Shown here piece after piece: positions 36,326-45,300 of a stretch of DNA of 64,000 nt (the first letter of the stretch is position 1; the number at the start of each line of letters is the position of its first letter). The DNA comes from Campylobacter fetus subsp. testudinum 03-427. GTDB taxonomy: Bacteria > Campylobacterota > Campylobacteria > Campylobacterales > Campylobacteraceae. A program made the translations under genes and the position numbers. The notes below the pieces were generated by a model. That model saw only the letters and a program-made list of their open reading frames with translations, was not told the DNA's origin and searched no databases. Location: positions 1,426,001-1,490,000 of the forward strand of contig CP006833.1 of the NCBI GenBank assembly GCA_000495505.1, written 5' to 3'.

Positions 36326-36802
36326 ATGACAAGAATAATCGAAATATTTATTTTGATTGGGGCGGTAATGCTATTTGTTTTCGTTTTTTTACCGCGACTC
36401 ACAAGCGAAAATAACCGAGCCGCTATGACAAAAACGGTATTTGAGATACAACAAGTGCTAAATGAGATAACTATGTACCACATAAGAAACGGCTCATTTC
36501 CAAAAATAAAAGATACTAATCAAACAGATCTTATACTAAAAAATATCTCTACTACATATGATCAAGTCTCGCAAAGAAGTAGCCAAAGATGGGACAAATG
36601 CATATATATCAAACCTCTAAACTCACAAAACGACAAACCAGCTAGGATATATATCTCCAAAACAGATACGAAAAACAAATTTTGCCAAAACGTACAAAAC
36701 TCACAAATGTTACAAGAATGGCTAAAACTAAGTGGCGATGACAACAAAACAGACGATAGGTACAAAAACGGAGTGCCACTCATAGATGGCAAGGTATTTT
36801 AA
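36326..36802 (+). CDS. Pilin-like protein with atypical N terminus
   Basis: A 158-residue protein resembling its neighbours: hydrophobic N-terminal helix (IIEIFILIGAVMLFVFVFL), then AMTKTVFEIQQVLNEITMYH and two cysteines in WDKCIYIKP and KFCQNVQ at positions like those of the first pilin. It lacks the basic-Gly-Phe leader; the sequence starts MTRIIEIF, so Glu5 is kept but no cleavage site is visible. Just upstream, in another frame, ATGCAAAAAGGC would encode MQKG, suggesting the original leader was lost by a small frameshift. AAGG precedes the chosen ATG. Confidence 0.65.
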   Translation: MTRIIEIFILIGAVMLFVFVFLPRLTSENNRAAMTKTVFEIQQVLNEITMYHIRNGSFPKIKDTNQTDLILKNISTTYDQVSQRSSQRWDKCIYIKPLNSQNDKPARIYISKTDTKNKFCQNVQNSQMLQEWLKLSGDDNKTDDRYKNGVPLIDGKVF

Positions 36803-36824
36803 ACAAATAAAATAAGGAAAATAT

Positions 36825-37358
36825 ATGAAAAAAGCTTTTACTATAATAGAAATTGTGATGGTGATGATCATCTTGGTTGTTTTAGCGTCTTTAGCAGTAC
36901 CAAAACTAATAACCAAAAAGGTCGATGCACAAGTCGCCAAAGCAGTAATAAGTATAAAAATGCATATAAACAAAGTCTCTACATACTACATTATGAATGG
37001 TGAATTCGCAACCTCAAGCTCCGGGGGGGGGGTGCGAGACAATACTGTAGATTTTTGGAATATGGTTAGAAAATGGGAAGGCGATAAAAAACAAATAGCA
37101 GATAAAGAAGTGATAGTAGGAAAAGATGATTATAAATACAATGAAGAGTACTGGAAAAACGAAGAGTACATTTGGGGTCAATGCCTAATACCAAACGCAG
37201 ACAATAACAACGGTTTAATAAGCTTTAAACAACAACCGTTATCAAATATATATGATCAATACAAAACATTTTGCATAGCCTTTTTTGCACATCCAACCAT
37301 AAAAGAGTTGGTACAAAACGGCGTAGAGATCGGTAATTCAAGAGTATTTAGAAAATAA
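36825..37358 (+). CDS. Pseudopilin with a G10 tract
   Basis: A 177-residue prepilin with a clear leader and N-terminal helix (MKKAFTIIEIVMVMIILVVL; cleavage after Ala4 rather than Gly). The globular part has two cysteines (WGQCLIPN, KTFCIAFF). After about 60 residues comes SSSGGGVRDN, encoded by a G10 tract (37023-37032). The frame is open at G10; a change to G9 or G11 would truncate the protein. It ends near a bidirectional terminator. Confidence 0.8.
   Translation: MKKAFTIIEIVMVMIILVVLASLAVPKLITKKVDAQVAKAVISIKMHINKVSTYYIMNGEFATSSSGGGVRDNTVDFWNMVRKWEGDKKQIADKEVIVGKDDYKYNEEYWKNEEYIWGQCLIPNADNNNGLISFKQQPLSNIYDQYKTFCIAFFAHPTIKELVQNGVEIGNSRVFRK
37023..37032 (+). repeat. G10 homopolymer in the third pilin-like gene
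   Basis: Ten consecutive G inside the coding frame (Ser-Gly-Gly-Gly-Val). Poly-G tracts of this length are the standard phase-variation switch in Campylobacter. Confidence 0.95.
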
Positions 37359-37446
37359 ATTTATAAAAGGCGAAATAATCTTTTTGCTTATTTAAGATTG
37401 TTTAATTTAAGTTATAACTTATCACTTTAAACAAAATATTAAATCA

Positions 37447-37478
37447 AATAAACGCTCTTTGTGCTAAGGGCGTTTATT
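37447..37478. terminator. Bidirectional terminator between the pilin genes and mnmA
   Basis: AATAAACGCTC and GGGCGTTTATT pair over 11 positions (one G-T) around a 10-base loop, flanked by A/T runs. It sits between convergent genes. Confidence 0.75.
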
Positions 37479-37497
37479 ATAAAATTATAAATATAGC

Positions 37498-38514
37498 TTA
37501 CTTTATAAATCCACTAGCTAGCACTCTATCAAATTTATCGTAAAATACGGCTAATTGACCGCTTGCGACTCCACCTGCGTTATCTTTTAACTTCACTGTT
37601 GCTCCATCATCAAGTTTGCTTACCAAACAAGGTATAGGCGTACTTCTGTAACGTATCTTTACAAAACAGTCAAGTTCGTTTTTATCCGTGAAGTTGTTAA
37701 AATTCGCAGTTGTAAATGAAAAGCTTTCAAGCTCGTCTTTAAGACCTACGACGATCTCATTTTTAGCCGCGTCTATCTTTAAAACATAGTGAGGCAAATG
37801 AGCTCCATCTACGCTAAATCCTTTTCTTTTTCCTATAGTATAGCGCATATATCCGTCATGCTTTCCTACTGCTTTACCGCTTACGTCTCTTACGACTCCT
37901 GGCATTAGTGTATTGAAATGTTTGTTTAAAATATCTATATAAGTAGTTTCCACAAAACATATCTCGCTACTCTCTTTTTGGCTCGCAAGTTCGGCGATTT
38001 GCGGTATTTGCGCAGCTGCGGCTTTTATATCTACTTTAAATTTATCTCCAAGAGGAAATATAATATAAGGTAAAATTTCAGGAGAGATATTTGCCAAAAA
38101 GTAGCTTTGATCTTTGCTAAGATCACTAGCAACTTTTATGAGACCATCTTCTATGCGAGCATAATGCCCTGTTGCCATTTTATCACAACCTAAAGTTTGA
38201 GCAAATCTCCATAAGGCTCCGAATTTGATATTTTTATTACAATGTGCGCATGGATTTGGCGTGAGACCCTCTTTATAAGCATTCACAAACGGTTCATAAA
38301 CTTTAGCGTTGAACTCGTCTTCTAAGTCTAAAATATGAGTTTCTATACCTAAAAACTCACCTACTTTCTTAACTTTTCTTATATTTTCCTCGTGGTAACC
38401 GGGCTTTGAGTGTAGCTTCATATAGCAACCTACTACATTATATCCGGCTTCTAGTAGATATTTTGCGCTCATTGAGCTATCTACTCCTCCACTTAATGCG
38501 ACTAAAACTTTCAA
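37498..38514 (-). CDS. mnmA: tRNA-specific 2-thiouridylase MnmA
   Basis: ATP-dependent 2-thiolation of U34 in Glu, Gln and Lys tRNAs, on the same base that MnmG modifies. The 338 residues have the PP-loop LVALSGGVDSSMSA, PNPCAHCNKNIKFG with a catalytic-type Cys, ATGHYAR, DQSYFLANI, and SSEICFVE with the second Cys. The downstream barrel domain is complete. The 269 bp upstream, before the fdh cytochrome b gene, hold no gene. Confidence 0.95.
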   Translation of the reverse strand: MKVLVALSGGVDSSMSAKYLLEAGYNVVGCYMKLHSKPGYHEENIRKVKKVGEFLGIETHILDLEDEFNAKVYEPFVNAYKEGLTPNPCAHCNKNIKFGALWRFAQTLGCDKMATGHYARIEDGLIKVASDLSKDQSYFLANISPEILPYIIFPLGDKFKVDIKAAAAQIPQIAELASQKESSEICFVETTYIDILNKHFNTLMPGVVRDVSGKAVGKHDGYMRYTIGKRKGFSVDGAHLPHYVLKIDAAKNEIVVGLKDELESFSFTTANFNNFTDKNELDCFVKIRYRSTPIPCLVSKLDDGATVKLKDNAGGVASGQLAVFYDKFDRVLASGFIK

Positions 38515-38786
38515 ATTTGTTCCTTAATCTATTCTATTTTTGGGCTGTATTATACATATTTTTGTTTAATAAAATTTATAGTAAATAAAAATTCGATAAA
38601 CTAAATTTAAAAATATACTAAAATAGTTATTTATAAAATTCATGGTAAAAGTAGTAAAAACGCAATTTCTGCTATTATTAAAATATATTTTGATAAAATT
38701 ATTAATTTCTAAAACTAAACATAACAGCAAGTGAGTTATAAGTAAATTTAATGTAAAATAAATCAAAATTTGATCAAGGATTTTTG

Positions 38787-39740
38787 ATGAGAAAATTTCT
38801 TTTATTATTTGCCTGTTCTTTGCCGCTGATGAGTAAAGATATCATAAATCAGCTAGAAGGAACAAACCAGCAAATGAGCGCTATCTGGGGAGATGATCGC
38901 ATAGCAAATATCACTAGATATGATAGCGGATTTGGATCATTATGGACATATTTACAAGGTAATGAGTACTTCTCTTATGGCGTGGCGATAGCAATGCTGT
39001 CTGTGATTTTTGCATTTTTAGCTCATTATATGGTAGTAGGTCCAAAACTTTTTGACCATCACGGCGGCAAAATATACGCTTTTTCAAAATACGTACGCAT
39101 AATCCATCTCATAGCAGCGTTATCTTGGATAGTTTTAGTGCCAACTGGAATTATAATGATGTGGGGAGATAGTTTTGGTGGCGGATTTTTCGTAAGATTG
39201 GTAAAAAATCTACACGGTCTGGCGACTATTTTATTTGCTATTAGCATTGTTCCTATGCTTTTGATGTGGGGCAAAAGAATGCTTCTTTCTATTTATGATA
39301 TAAAATGGATGATGATAGTCGGCGGATATCTTTCAAAAGAGAAACACCCAGTTCCTGCAGGAAAGTTTAATGCAGGACAAAAATCATGGTTTTGGGTAGC
39401 AGTGGGCGGTGGATTTGTTATGATATTAACCGGCGCGGCTATGTACTTTTTGGATTTCAATACTCCGATTTTAAGTAGCACATTTGGATTAACTCAGATA
39501 GAAATTTTAAGACTAAGTGCTATAGTTCATAATGTTCTTGGTATAGTATGCGCCGTGTTTTTACTAGTTCATATCTATATGGCGGTATTTGCTATAAAAG
39601 GTGCTATACACTCGATCATAACAGGATATAAAGAGGAAGAAGAAGTTTATATATTGCACCATTACTGGTATCAAGAACTTGTAAATAAAGGTCTCATAAA
39701 ACCATCTAAATTTGAAGCGTATCATTCAAATTTAAAATAA
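38787..39740 (+). CDS. fdhC: Formate dehydrogenase cytochrome b subunit (FdhC/FdnI type)
   Basis: A 317-residue gamma subunit that anchors periplasmic formate dehydrogenase and passes electrons to the quinone pool. It has an N-terminal signal-like segment (MRKFLLLFACSLPLMSK), four membrane helices with heme-ligand histidines (VRIIHLIAALSW, NLHGLATILF, AIVHNVLGIVC, LLVHIYMAVF) and a cytoplasmic tail. The ATG at 38787 is 6 bp after AAGGA. No fdhA, fdhB or maturation gene is adjacent, so the catalytic subunits must be encoded elsewhere. It could alternatively serve a related molybdoenzyme. Confidence 0.88.
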   Translation: MRKFLLLFACSLPLMSKDIINQLEGTNQQMSAIWGDDRIANITRYDSGFGSLWTYLQGNEYFSYGVAIAMLSVIFAFLAHYMVVGPKLFDHHGGKIYAFSKYVRIIHLIAALSWIVLVPTGIIMMWGDSFGGGFFVRLVKNLHGLATILFAISIVPMLLMWGKRMLLSIYDIKWMMIVGGYLSKEKHPVPAGKFNAGQKSWFWVAVGGGFVMILTGAAMYFLDFNTPILSSTFGLTQIEILRLSAIVHNVLGIVCAVFLLVHIYMAVFAIKGAIHSIITGYKEEEEVYILHHYWYQELVNKGLIKPSKFEAYHSNLK

Positions 39741-39760
39741 CTTTTCTAAAGATAAATTTA

Positions 39761-39786
39761 TTAAGCTAGTTATGAAACTAGCTTAA
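39761..39786. terminator. Bidirectional terminator after fdhC
   Basis: TTAAGCTAGTT-ATGA-AACTAGCTTAA: a perfect 11-bp stem with a 4-base loop between convergent genes. Confidence 0.8.
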
Positions 39787-39803
39787 GTTGATTTAAATTT
39801 ATA

Positions 39804-40316
39804 TCAATTCAGATATATATTGTTGCTATCAGTCATAATGTGAAGTTTTTGTCCAGATAACTCTGAGCCTTCAAACTCTCCTGACCAGTAGTTTATGATG
39901 AGCCTTGAAGACTTCATTAAATTTTGAATTATCTCAAATAAACTTATATAGTATCCTTCATCAATATCTTTACTTGCTGGTTCTATAGCTCTATACTCTG
40001 AGCTATACTTTGCAAGTATCCTAAAATGAGTAGAATCAAAAGGAAGCGTAACTTCAAAGTTGAAATTTTGCTCTATACAGCCTTGAGCTTTTACTCTAAT
40101 TTTTTGAGTATATACAGGTACAAATACAAGCTCGCAGTTCTCAACGTAGTTGCCTGAAGTATCTGAATCTTTTTTATTGCAGTCGTATATCGCTTTTTGG
40201 GCCACAAAACCGCTATCATCATCTCTTATAACTTCTATATCAATTTTTCCATCAGTAAAAAACAGCTCTCTAAAAGCGATATTATCACTACCTAAAAATC
40301 TAAATAGCATATTCAT
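39804..40316 (-). CDS. Hypothetical protein
   Basis: A 170-residue soluble protein starting MNMLFRFLGSDNIAFRELFF, with AAGGA 6 bp before the ATG. It is acidic and rich in beta-type segments (ELVFVPVYTQKIRVKAQG, FNFEVTLPFDSTHFRIL), with three cysteines and no signal peptide or membrane helix. No family recognised. It lies between a terminator and the LOG-protein gene. Confidence 0.6.
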   Translation of the reverse strand: MNMLFRFLGSDNIAFRELFFTDGKIDIEVIRDDDSGFVAQKAIYDCNKKDSDTSGNYVENCELVFVPVYTQKIRVKAQGCIEQNFNFEVTLPFDSTHFRILAKYSSEYRAIEPASKDIDEGYYISLFEIIQNLMKSSRLIINYWSGEFEGSELSGQKLHIMTDSNNIYLN

Positions 40317-40372
40317 AACATTTCCTTAAAATATTAGGATAAATATACCAAAATCATATAAATAAAGAGTAA

Positions 40373-40900
40373 TTAATTTTTCAAATATCTAATTATCTCA
40401 TCAAAATCATCTATAACGGCGTAAAGAGAGTGATCATCAGCAATTAGCTTTTCAACTGCGAGGGTATTATCAAAAAAATCTAAAAGAGGCTGCCAAAATT
40501 CTTTGCAACAAAATACTATTTTATGTTTTCTAAGCCCTGTTTGAGCCAACGTGATAACCTCAAAAGCTTCATCAAGTGTTCCAAATCCACCTGGCATTAA
40601 GATAAAAGCAGAGCTTTTTTCTATGAGCATATCTCTTCTTTTTGATAAATTATCTATGGTTTTTGACTCTGTGCAGTATGGATTAAGTTTTTGCTCAAAA
40701 GGTAATATAACATTTATACCTACGCTTACGCCACCGCTTAAGAAAGCTCCTTTGTTTGCGGCTTCCATTATCCCTCCGCTACCGCCTGTTACTATGCCAT
40801 ATCCTGCTTGTGATAATTTTTTACCTAGATCAAACGCTATTTTATAAAATTTACTACCGCTATCAAGTCTAGCTGACCCAAAAATAGTTACAAATTCCAA
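40373..40900 (-). CDS. LOG-family protein (nucleoside 5'-monophosphate phosphoribohydrolase-like)
   Basis: A 175-residue Rossmann-like protein with the LOG motifs GGSGGIMEAANKGAF, LSKRRDMLIEKS and PGGFGTLDEAFEV (PGGxGTxxE). The family cleaves nucleotide monophosphates and is often annotated as TIGR00730. The start is TTG at 40900, preceded by AGGGGAAG; no ATG fits. Confidence 0.88.
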   Translation of the reverse strand: MEFVTIFGSARLDSGSKFYKIAFDLGKKLSQAGYGIVTGGSGGIMEAANKGAFLSGGVSVGINVILPFEQKLNPYCTESKTIDNLSKRRDMLIEKSSAFILMPGGFGTLDEAFEVITLAQTGLRKHKIVFCCKEFWQPLLDFFDNTLAVEKLIADDHSLYAVIDDFDEIIRYLKN

Positions 40901-40961
40901 AATACTTCCCCTATTTTTTTGCGTAATTATACCGAATTTAAAAATTATAAGTTAAATGAAT

Positions 40962-40988
40962 CCCGCTAAATACTTAGTTTTTAGCGGG
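40962..40988. terminator. Hairpin downstream of gltBD
   Basis: CCCGCTAAA and TTTAGCGGG, a perfect 9-bp stem with a 9-base loop, 14 bp after the gltD stop. It lies between gltD and the LOG gene on the same strand. Confidence 0.7.
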
Positions 40989-41002
40989 TAAATTTGAATT
41001 TT

Positions 41003-42361
41003 TTATAAACCAAGATCTTTTAGTATAGTTTTTGCACATTTTTTTGCATCTGCAGCTGCAGTAACAACAAGATCACTTCCTCTGTTGCAGTCTCCACACG
41101 CATAAACACCGCTTTTACTAGTTCTAAACTCGCTATCTGTAGCAACTCTACCTTTTTTATCAAACTCGATACCATTTGCACTTAAAAAGCTTAAATTCTC
41201 TACATCAAATCCCAAAGCAAGTATGATTATATCTGCATTTATGATCGTTTCTCCTACTTTTAGAAGCTCGACTTTACCGTCTTTTGTAAGTGTTTTTGAG
41301 ATATTTAAAGCAACAACTTTATTCTCATCATTTACTACGATATCTTTTGGAGCTGCGTTAAATATAAAATTCGCACCCTCTTCAGTAGCATTTACAAACT
41401 CTTTTTTACTTCCTGGCATACTAGCAAGATCTCTTCTATATACGCAAGTTGCGCTAAGTGCACCTTTTCTTATAGCACTTCTTAAACAGTCCATAGCCGT
41501 ATCTCCACCGCCTATAACAACTACTTTTTTACCAGCTAGTTCCATACTGGCGTCACTCTCTTTATACTGCTCTTTTTGTAAAATAGTTAAAAAATCAAGA
41601 GCAGTATAAACTCCTTTAGCTTTTTCGTTTGCAAGTCCTGCGGCGCGACCCATTCTTGCGCCGTAAGCTAAAACAACAGCGTCAAACTCGCTCATCAAAC
41701 TTTCAAATTTAGAGTCATCTACAAAACTATTTGTATGAATCACGCAACCTGCTGTTTTTAGTATATTTACGCGACGCTCTATAACGCTTTTTTCTATCTT
41801 GAATCCAGGAATTCCATATGCTAAAAGTCCTCCGGCTCTGTGATTTGCTTCATAAATTTCAACTCTTACACCGTTTCTTATAAGATAAGTAGCAACGCTT
41901 AATCCAGCAGGTCCAGAACCTATAACGGCAACTTTTTTATCCGTAAATGTTATATTACCAAATGGGTTAAAACCGCTATTGAGTCCTGATTCTGTTATAA
42001 ATGTTTCTATGGATCCTATGGTAATCGCACCAAAATTATCATTTAAAGTACAAGCTCCCTCACAAAGCCTATCTTGTGGGCATACTCTACCTGTGATTTC
42101 TGGAAATGGATTTGTTTCGTTACTAAGTTTAAAAGCCATTTCTAAATTTAAATTAGCTGTATTTAAAAGCCAAAACGGTATGTAGTTATGCAAAGGACAA
42201 GCATTATGACAAAATGGATTTGCACACTGCACACAGCGACTAGACTGCTCTTTTGCACTTTGAAGACTAAAAATTTGATAAATTTCTTTAAAGTCTTTGC
42301 TTCTTTCGTTCTCATCTCTTTTTATGGTTTTTAATCTTGTTAAATTTGTAAATTCTTGCAT
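41003..42361 (-). CDS. gltD: Glutamate synthase small subunit
   Basis: The 452-residue NADPH-oxidising subunit of glutamate synthase. The N-terminal cluster region reads CVQCANPFCHNACPLHNYIP and GRVCPQDRLCEGACTLN. FAD binding is in KVAVIGSGPAGLSVATYL and NADPH binding in KKVVVIGGGDTAMDCLRSAI. The C-terminal FAD block is GVYACGDCNRGSDLVVTA. Starts 1 bp after the gltB stop; co-transcribed. Confidence 0.95.
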   Translation of the reverse strand: MQEFTNLTRLKTIKRDENERSKDFKEIYQIFSLQSAKEQSSRCVQCANPFCHNACPLHNYIPFWLLNTANLNLEMAFKLSNETNPFPEITGRVCPQDRLCEGACTLNDNFGAITIGSIETFITESGLNSGFNPFGNITFTDKKVAVIGSGPAGLSVATYLIRNGVRVEIYEANHRAGGLLAYGIPGFKIEKSVIERRVNILKTAGCVIHTNSFVDDSKFESLMSEFDAVVLAYGARMGRAAGLANEKAKGVYTALDFLTILQKEQYKESDASMELAGKKVVVIGGGDTAMDCLRSAIRKGALSATCVYRRDLASMPGSKKEFVNATEEGANFIFNAAPKDIVVNDENKVVALNISKTLTKDGKVELLKVGETIINADIIILALGFDVENLSFLSANGIEFDKKGRVATDSEFRTSKSGVYACGDCNRGSDLVVTAAADAKKCAKTILKDLGL

Positions 42362-42362
42362 T

Positions 42363-45300
42363 TTAATCTCCGTCGGCTGGATTTAATGGAAGTTTAGTCA
42401 TATCTTTTGGCTTTACCATCCAAAACTCTCTTATAGAGTCTCTAAAATTATCTAAAATGTACTTAGCTCTAACGCTTTTTGTCTCGTTATAATAAGCTCT
42501 GATGAGACGCTTTAAAAAGTGCCTTGCTTCGTCCATTTCATCAGTATCTATACGTAAAGCAATGACTAATTCTTGATTTAATTTATCTATAAACTCTCTT
42601 TTTTCATCCCATACAAAGGCGATTCCGCCGGTCATTCCTGCTCCGAAGTTTATACCGGTGTCCCCAAGTATAGCTACGACTCCACCAGTCATATACTCAC
42701 AAGCATGGTCGCCGACGCCCTCCACTACTGCAGTTGCACCTGAGTTTCGCACACAAAATCTCTCTCCTACAATTCCACTAGCAAAGAGCTTACCTCCAGT
42801 AGCACCATAAAGACAGGTATTTCCAGCTACGGCAAAATAGTTATTTGGATCATTTGGACTTATAACTATGCGTCCTCCATTCATCCCTTTACCAACATAG
42901 TCATTTGCGCTACCTTTTAGATATAAAGCCATTCCACTAGCTAAAAATGCTCCTAAACTCTGTCCGGCTATACCGTTTAAATTTATCCTGATAGTCTGAC
43001 TAACAAAGCCTTCATTACCGTAATATTTTGCTATCTCGCCGCTTATAAGAGCACCGAAACTTCTATTTTGGTTACAAATTTGCTTATCGATAACTATCTT
43101 TTCATCTGGATTTTGTATAGTTTTATAAACTTCTTTTAAGACGCTTTTTTCAAATTCATTCTTATCAAAAGGATTATTTGGCTTACCACTACTTTTGTTA
43201 TCTCCACCTATAACCCTTAGAAGCTCACTCATATCAAATTTACTCTCCACTGGGCTTAAAAGCTCATTTCTGCCTATTATCTCATCTAAGCTTTTATATC
43301 CCATTTTTGCTAACTCAAGCCTAACATCTTCAGCTAATAAAGTAAAATAATTTACCACTCTATCTACGCTTCCGCTAAATTTACTCCTTAAAGCCGGATC
43401 TTGAGTAGCAACTCCTTCGGTACAGCGATTTAAATGGCATATTTTCAATACTTTACAACCTAAAATAACCAAAGCCAAAGTTCCAAAAGCATAACTTTCA
43501 GCTCCTAATAATGCAGCCTTTATGATATCTTGACCGATTTTTAATCCACCATCTGTTTGAAGATGAACACTGTTTCTTAGGTTATTTACTTTTAAAGCAT
43601 TGTGCGCTTCTATAAGACCTAACTCCCACGGATTTCCAGTAAATTTGATACTACTCCAACCAGCAGCTCCAGTACCTCCGTCTCCGCCGCTTATAATGAT
43701 TTTATCAGCGTAACATTTAGCAACTCCAGCTGCTATAGTACCTACTCCAGCACTAGAAACCAGTTTTACTGCGATAGTAGCTTTTGGATTTACTTGCTTT
43801 AAATCAAAAATGAGCTGAGCCAAATCCTCAATGCTATAGATATCGTGATGAGGAGGAGGACTTATAAGAGTAACTCCTGGCGTTGTATAACGCAGAGTTG
43901 CTATAAGCTGCGTTACTTTATATCCAGGAAGCTGTCCGCCCTCTCCTGGTTTTGCACCTTGAGCTAATTTTATTTGAATTTCAGTAGCACTAGCTAAATA
44001 CTCCGGAGTTACACCAAATCTTCCACTTGCAATCTGCTTTATCTGCGAGTTAGCAGGACTTTTTAATCTCTGATTAGCTTCTCCTCCCTCGCCTGAGTTG
44101 CTCATAGCTCCTAGCTTATTCATAGCTAAAGCTAGAGCTTCATGCGCTTCTGGGCTTATAGAACCTAAACTCATAGCAGCTGAATTAAAACGTTTTAATA
44201 TACTACTTGCAGGCTCAACCTCATCTACACTTATAGGTTCTTTATCACTTTTTATATCAAGAAAATCCCTGACCATTCTAAGTCCGCGACCTTTGATAGC
44301 GTCTCTGATTTTAGAAAAATCATTCATATCGCCCGTGATACTGGTTTTGTGAATTTGATTTATGATAAAAGGCGTATAGTCGTGAAACTCATCTTTATCA
44401 AGGTATTTATAAAATCCACCTAAATGTAGGGGTATAAGATGATCACCGAAATTAAAAGCGGATTTATGATATTTTAAAACTCTTTTTTCTATATCGTCAT
44501 ACTCAAGTCCTGGTATAAGTACGCTAGAAGCCGCAAAGCATTCATTAACCACGGTTTGGCTAAGACCTAAGATATCAAACAAAGCTGAGTTTTTATAGCT
44601 TCCTACGGTTGATATACCCATTTTCGACATTATCTTTAAAAGCCCGGTATTTAGAGCATGGTGGATATTTTTTAAACCTGCTTTTATCTGCACCTCATCA
44701 TTATCTTTTAAAATCTCATAACCACTTGCAAAAAGAAGATACGGATATACCGCACTTGCGCCGTATCCGATCATCATAGCACAGCTATGAGAGTCTAGTA
44801 TCTCGCCGCTAACTGCTATAATGGTTACGCTATGACGAAGTCCCTCTTCTATGAGGGCTTGATGAACTCTACCTACTGCCATAGCCATAGGTATTGAAGC
44901 GTTAGAACTATCCACTCCTCTATCATCAAGTAAAACAATATGAACTCCGCTCTTTATAGCATTTATAACATCATAAACAAGATCTTCTAAACTACCTTTT
45001 AAATTTTCACTAAATAGCGTGCTAAATGTTTGATTTTTAAATTCACTTTGGAATTTAGGGCTATTTTCATCTCCAAAACTTTTTAATACTTCAAATTTAT
45101 CCTGCATCAAAATCGGAGATGTTGTTTTGATACGTTTTGCATGAAGCTCACTCTCTTCTAAAAAGTTCCTAAACTCACCAAAAGTCACGTTCAAACTCAT
45201 TACAACCATTTCGCGAAGTGGATCTATAGGAGGATTTGTTACTTGGGCAAATTTCTGTTTAAAAAAGTCACTAAATCTTCTTTGGGAGTCGCTAAATGCA

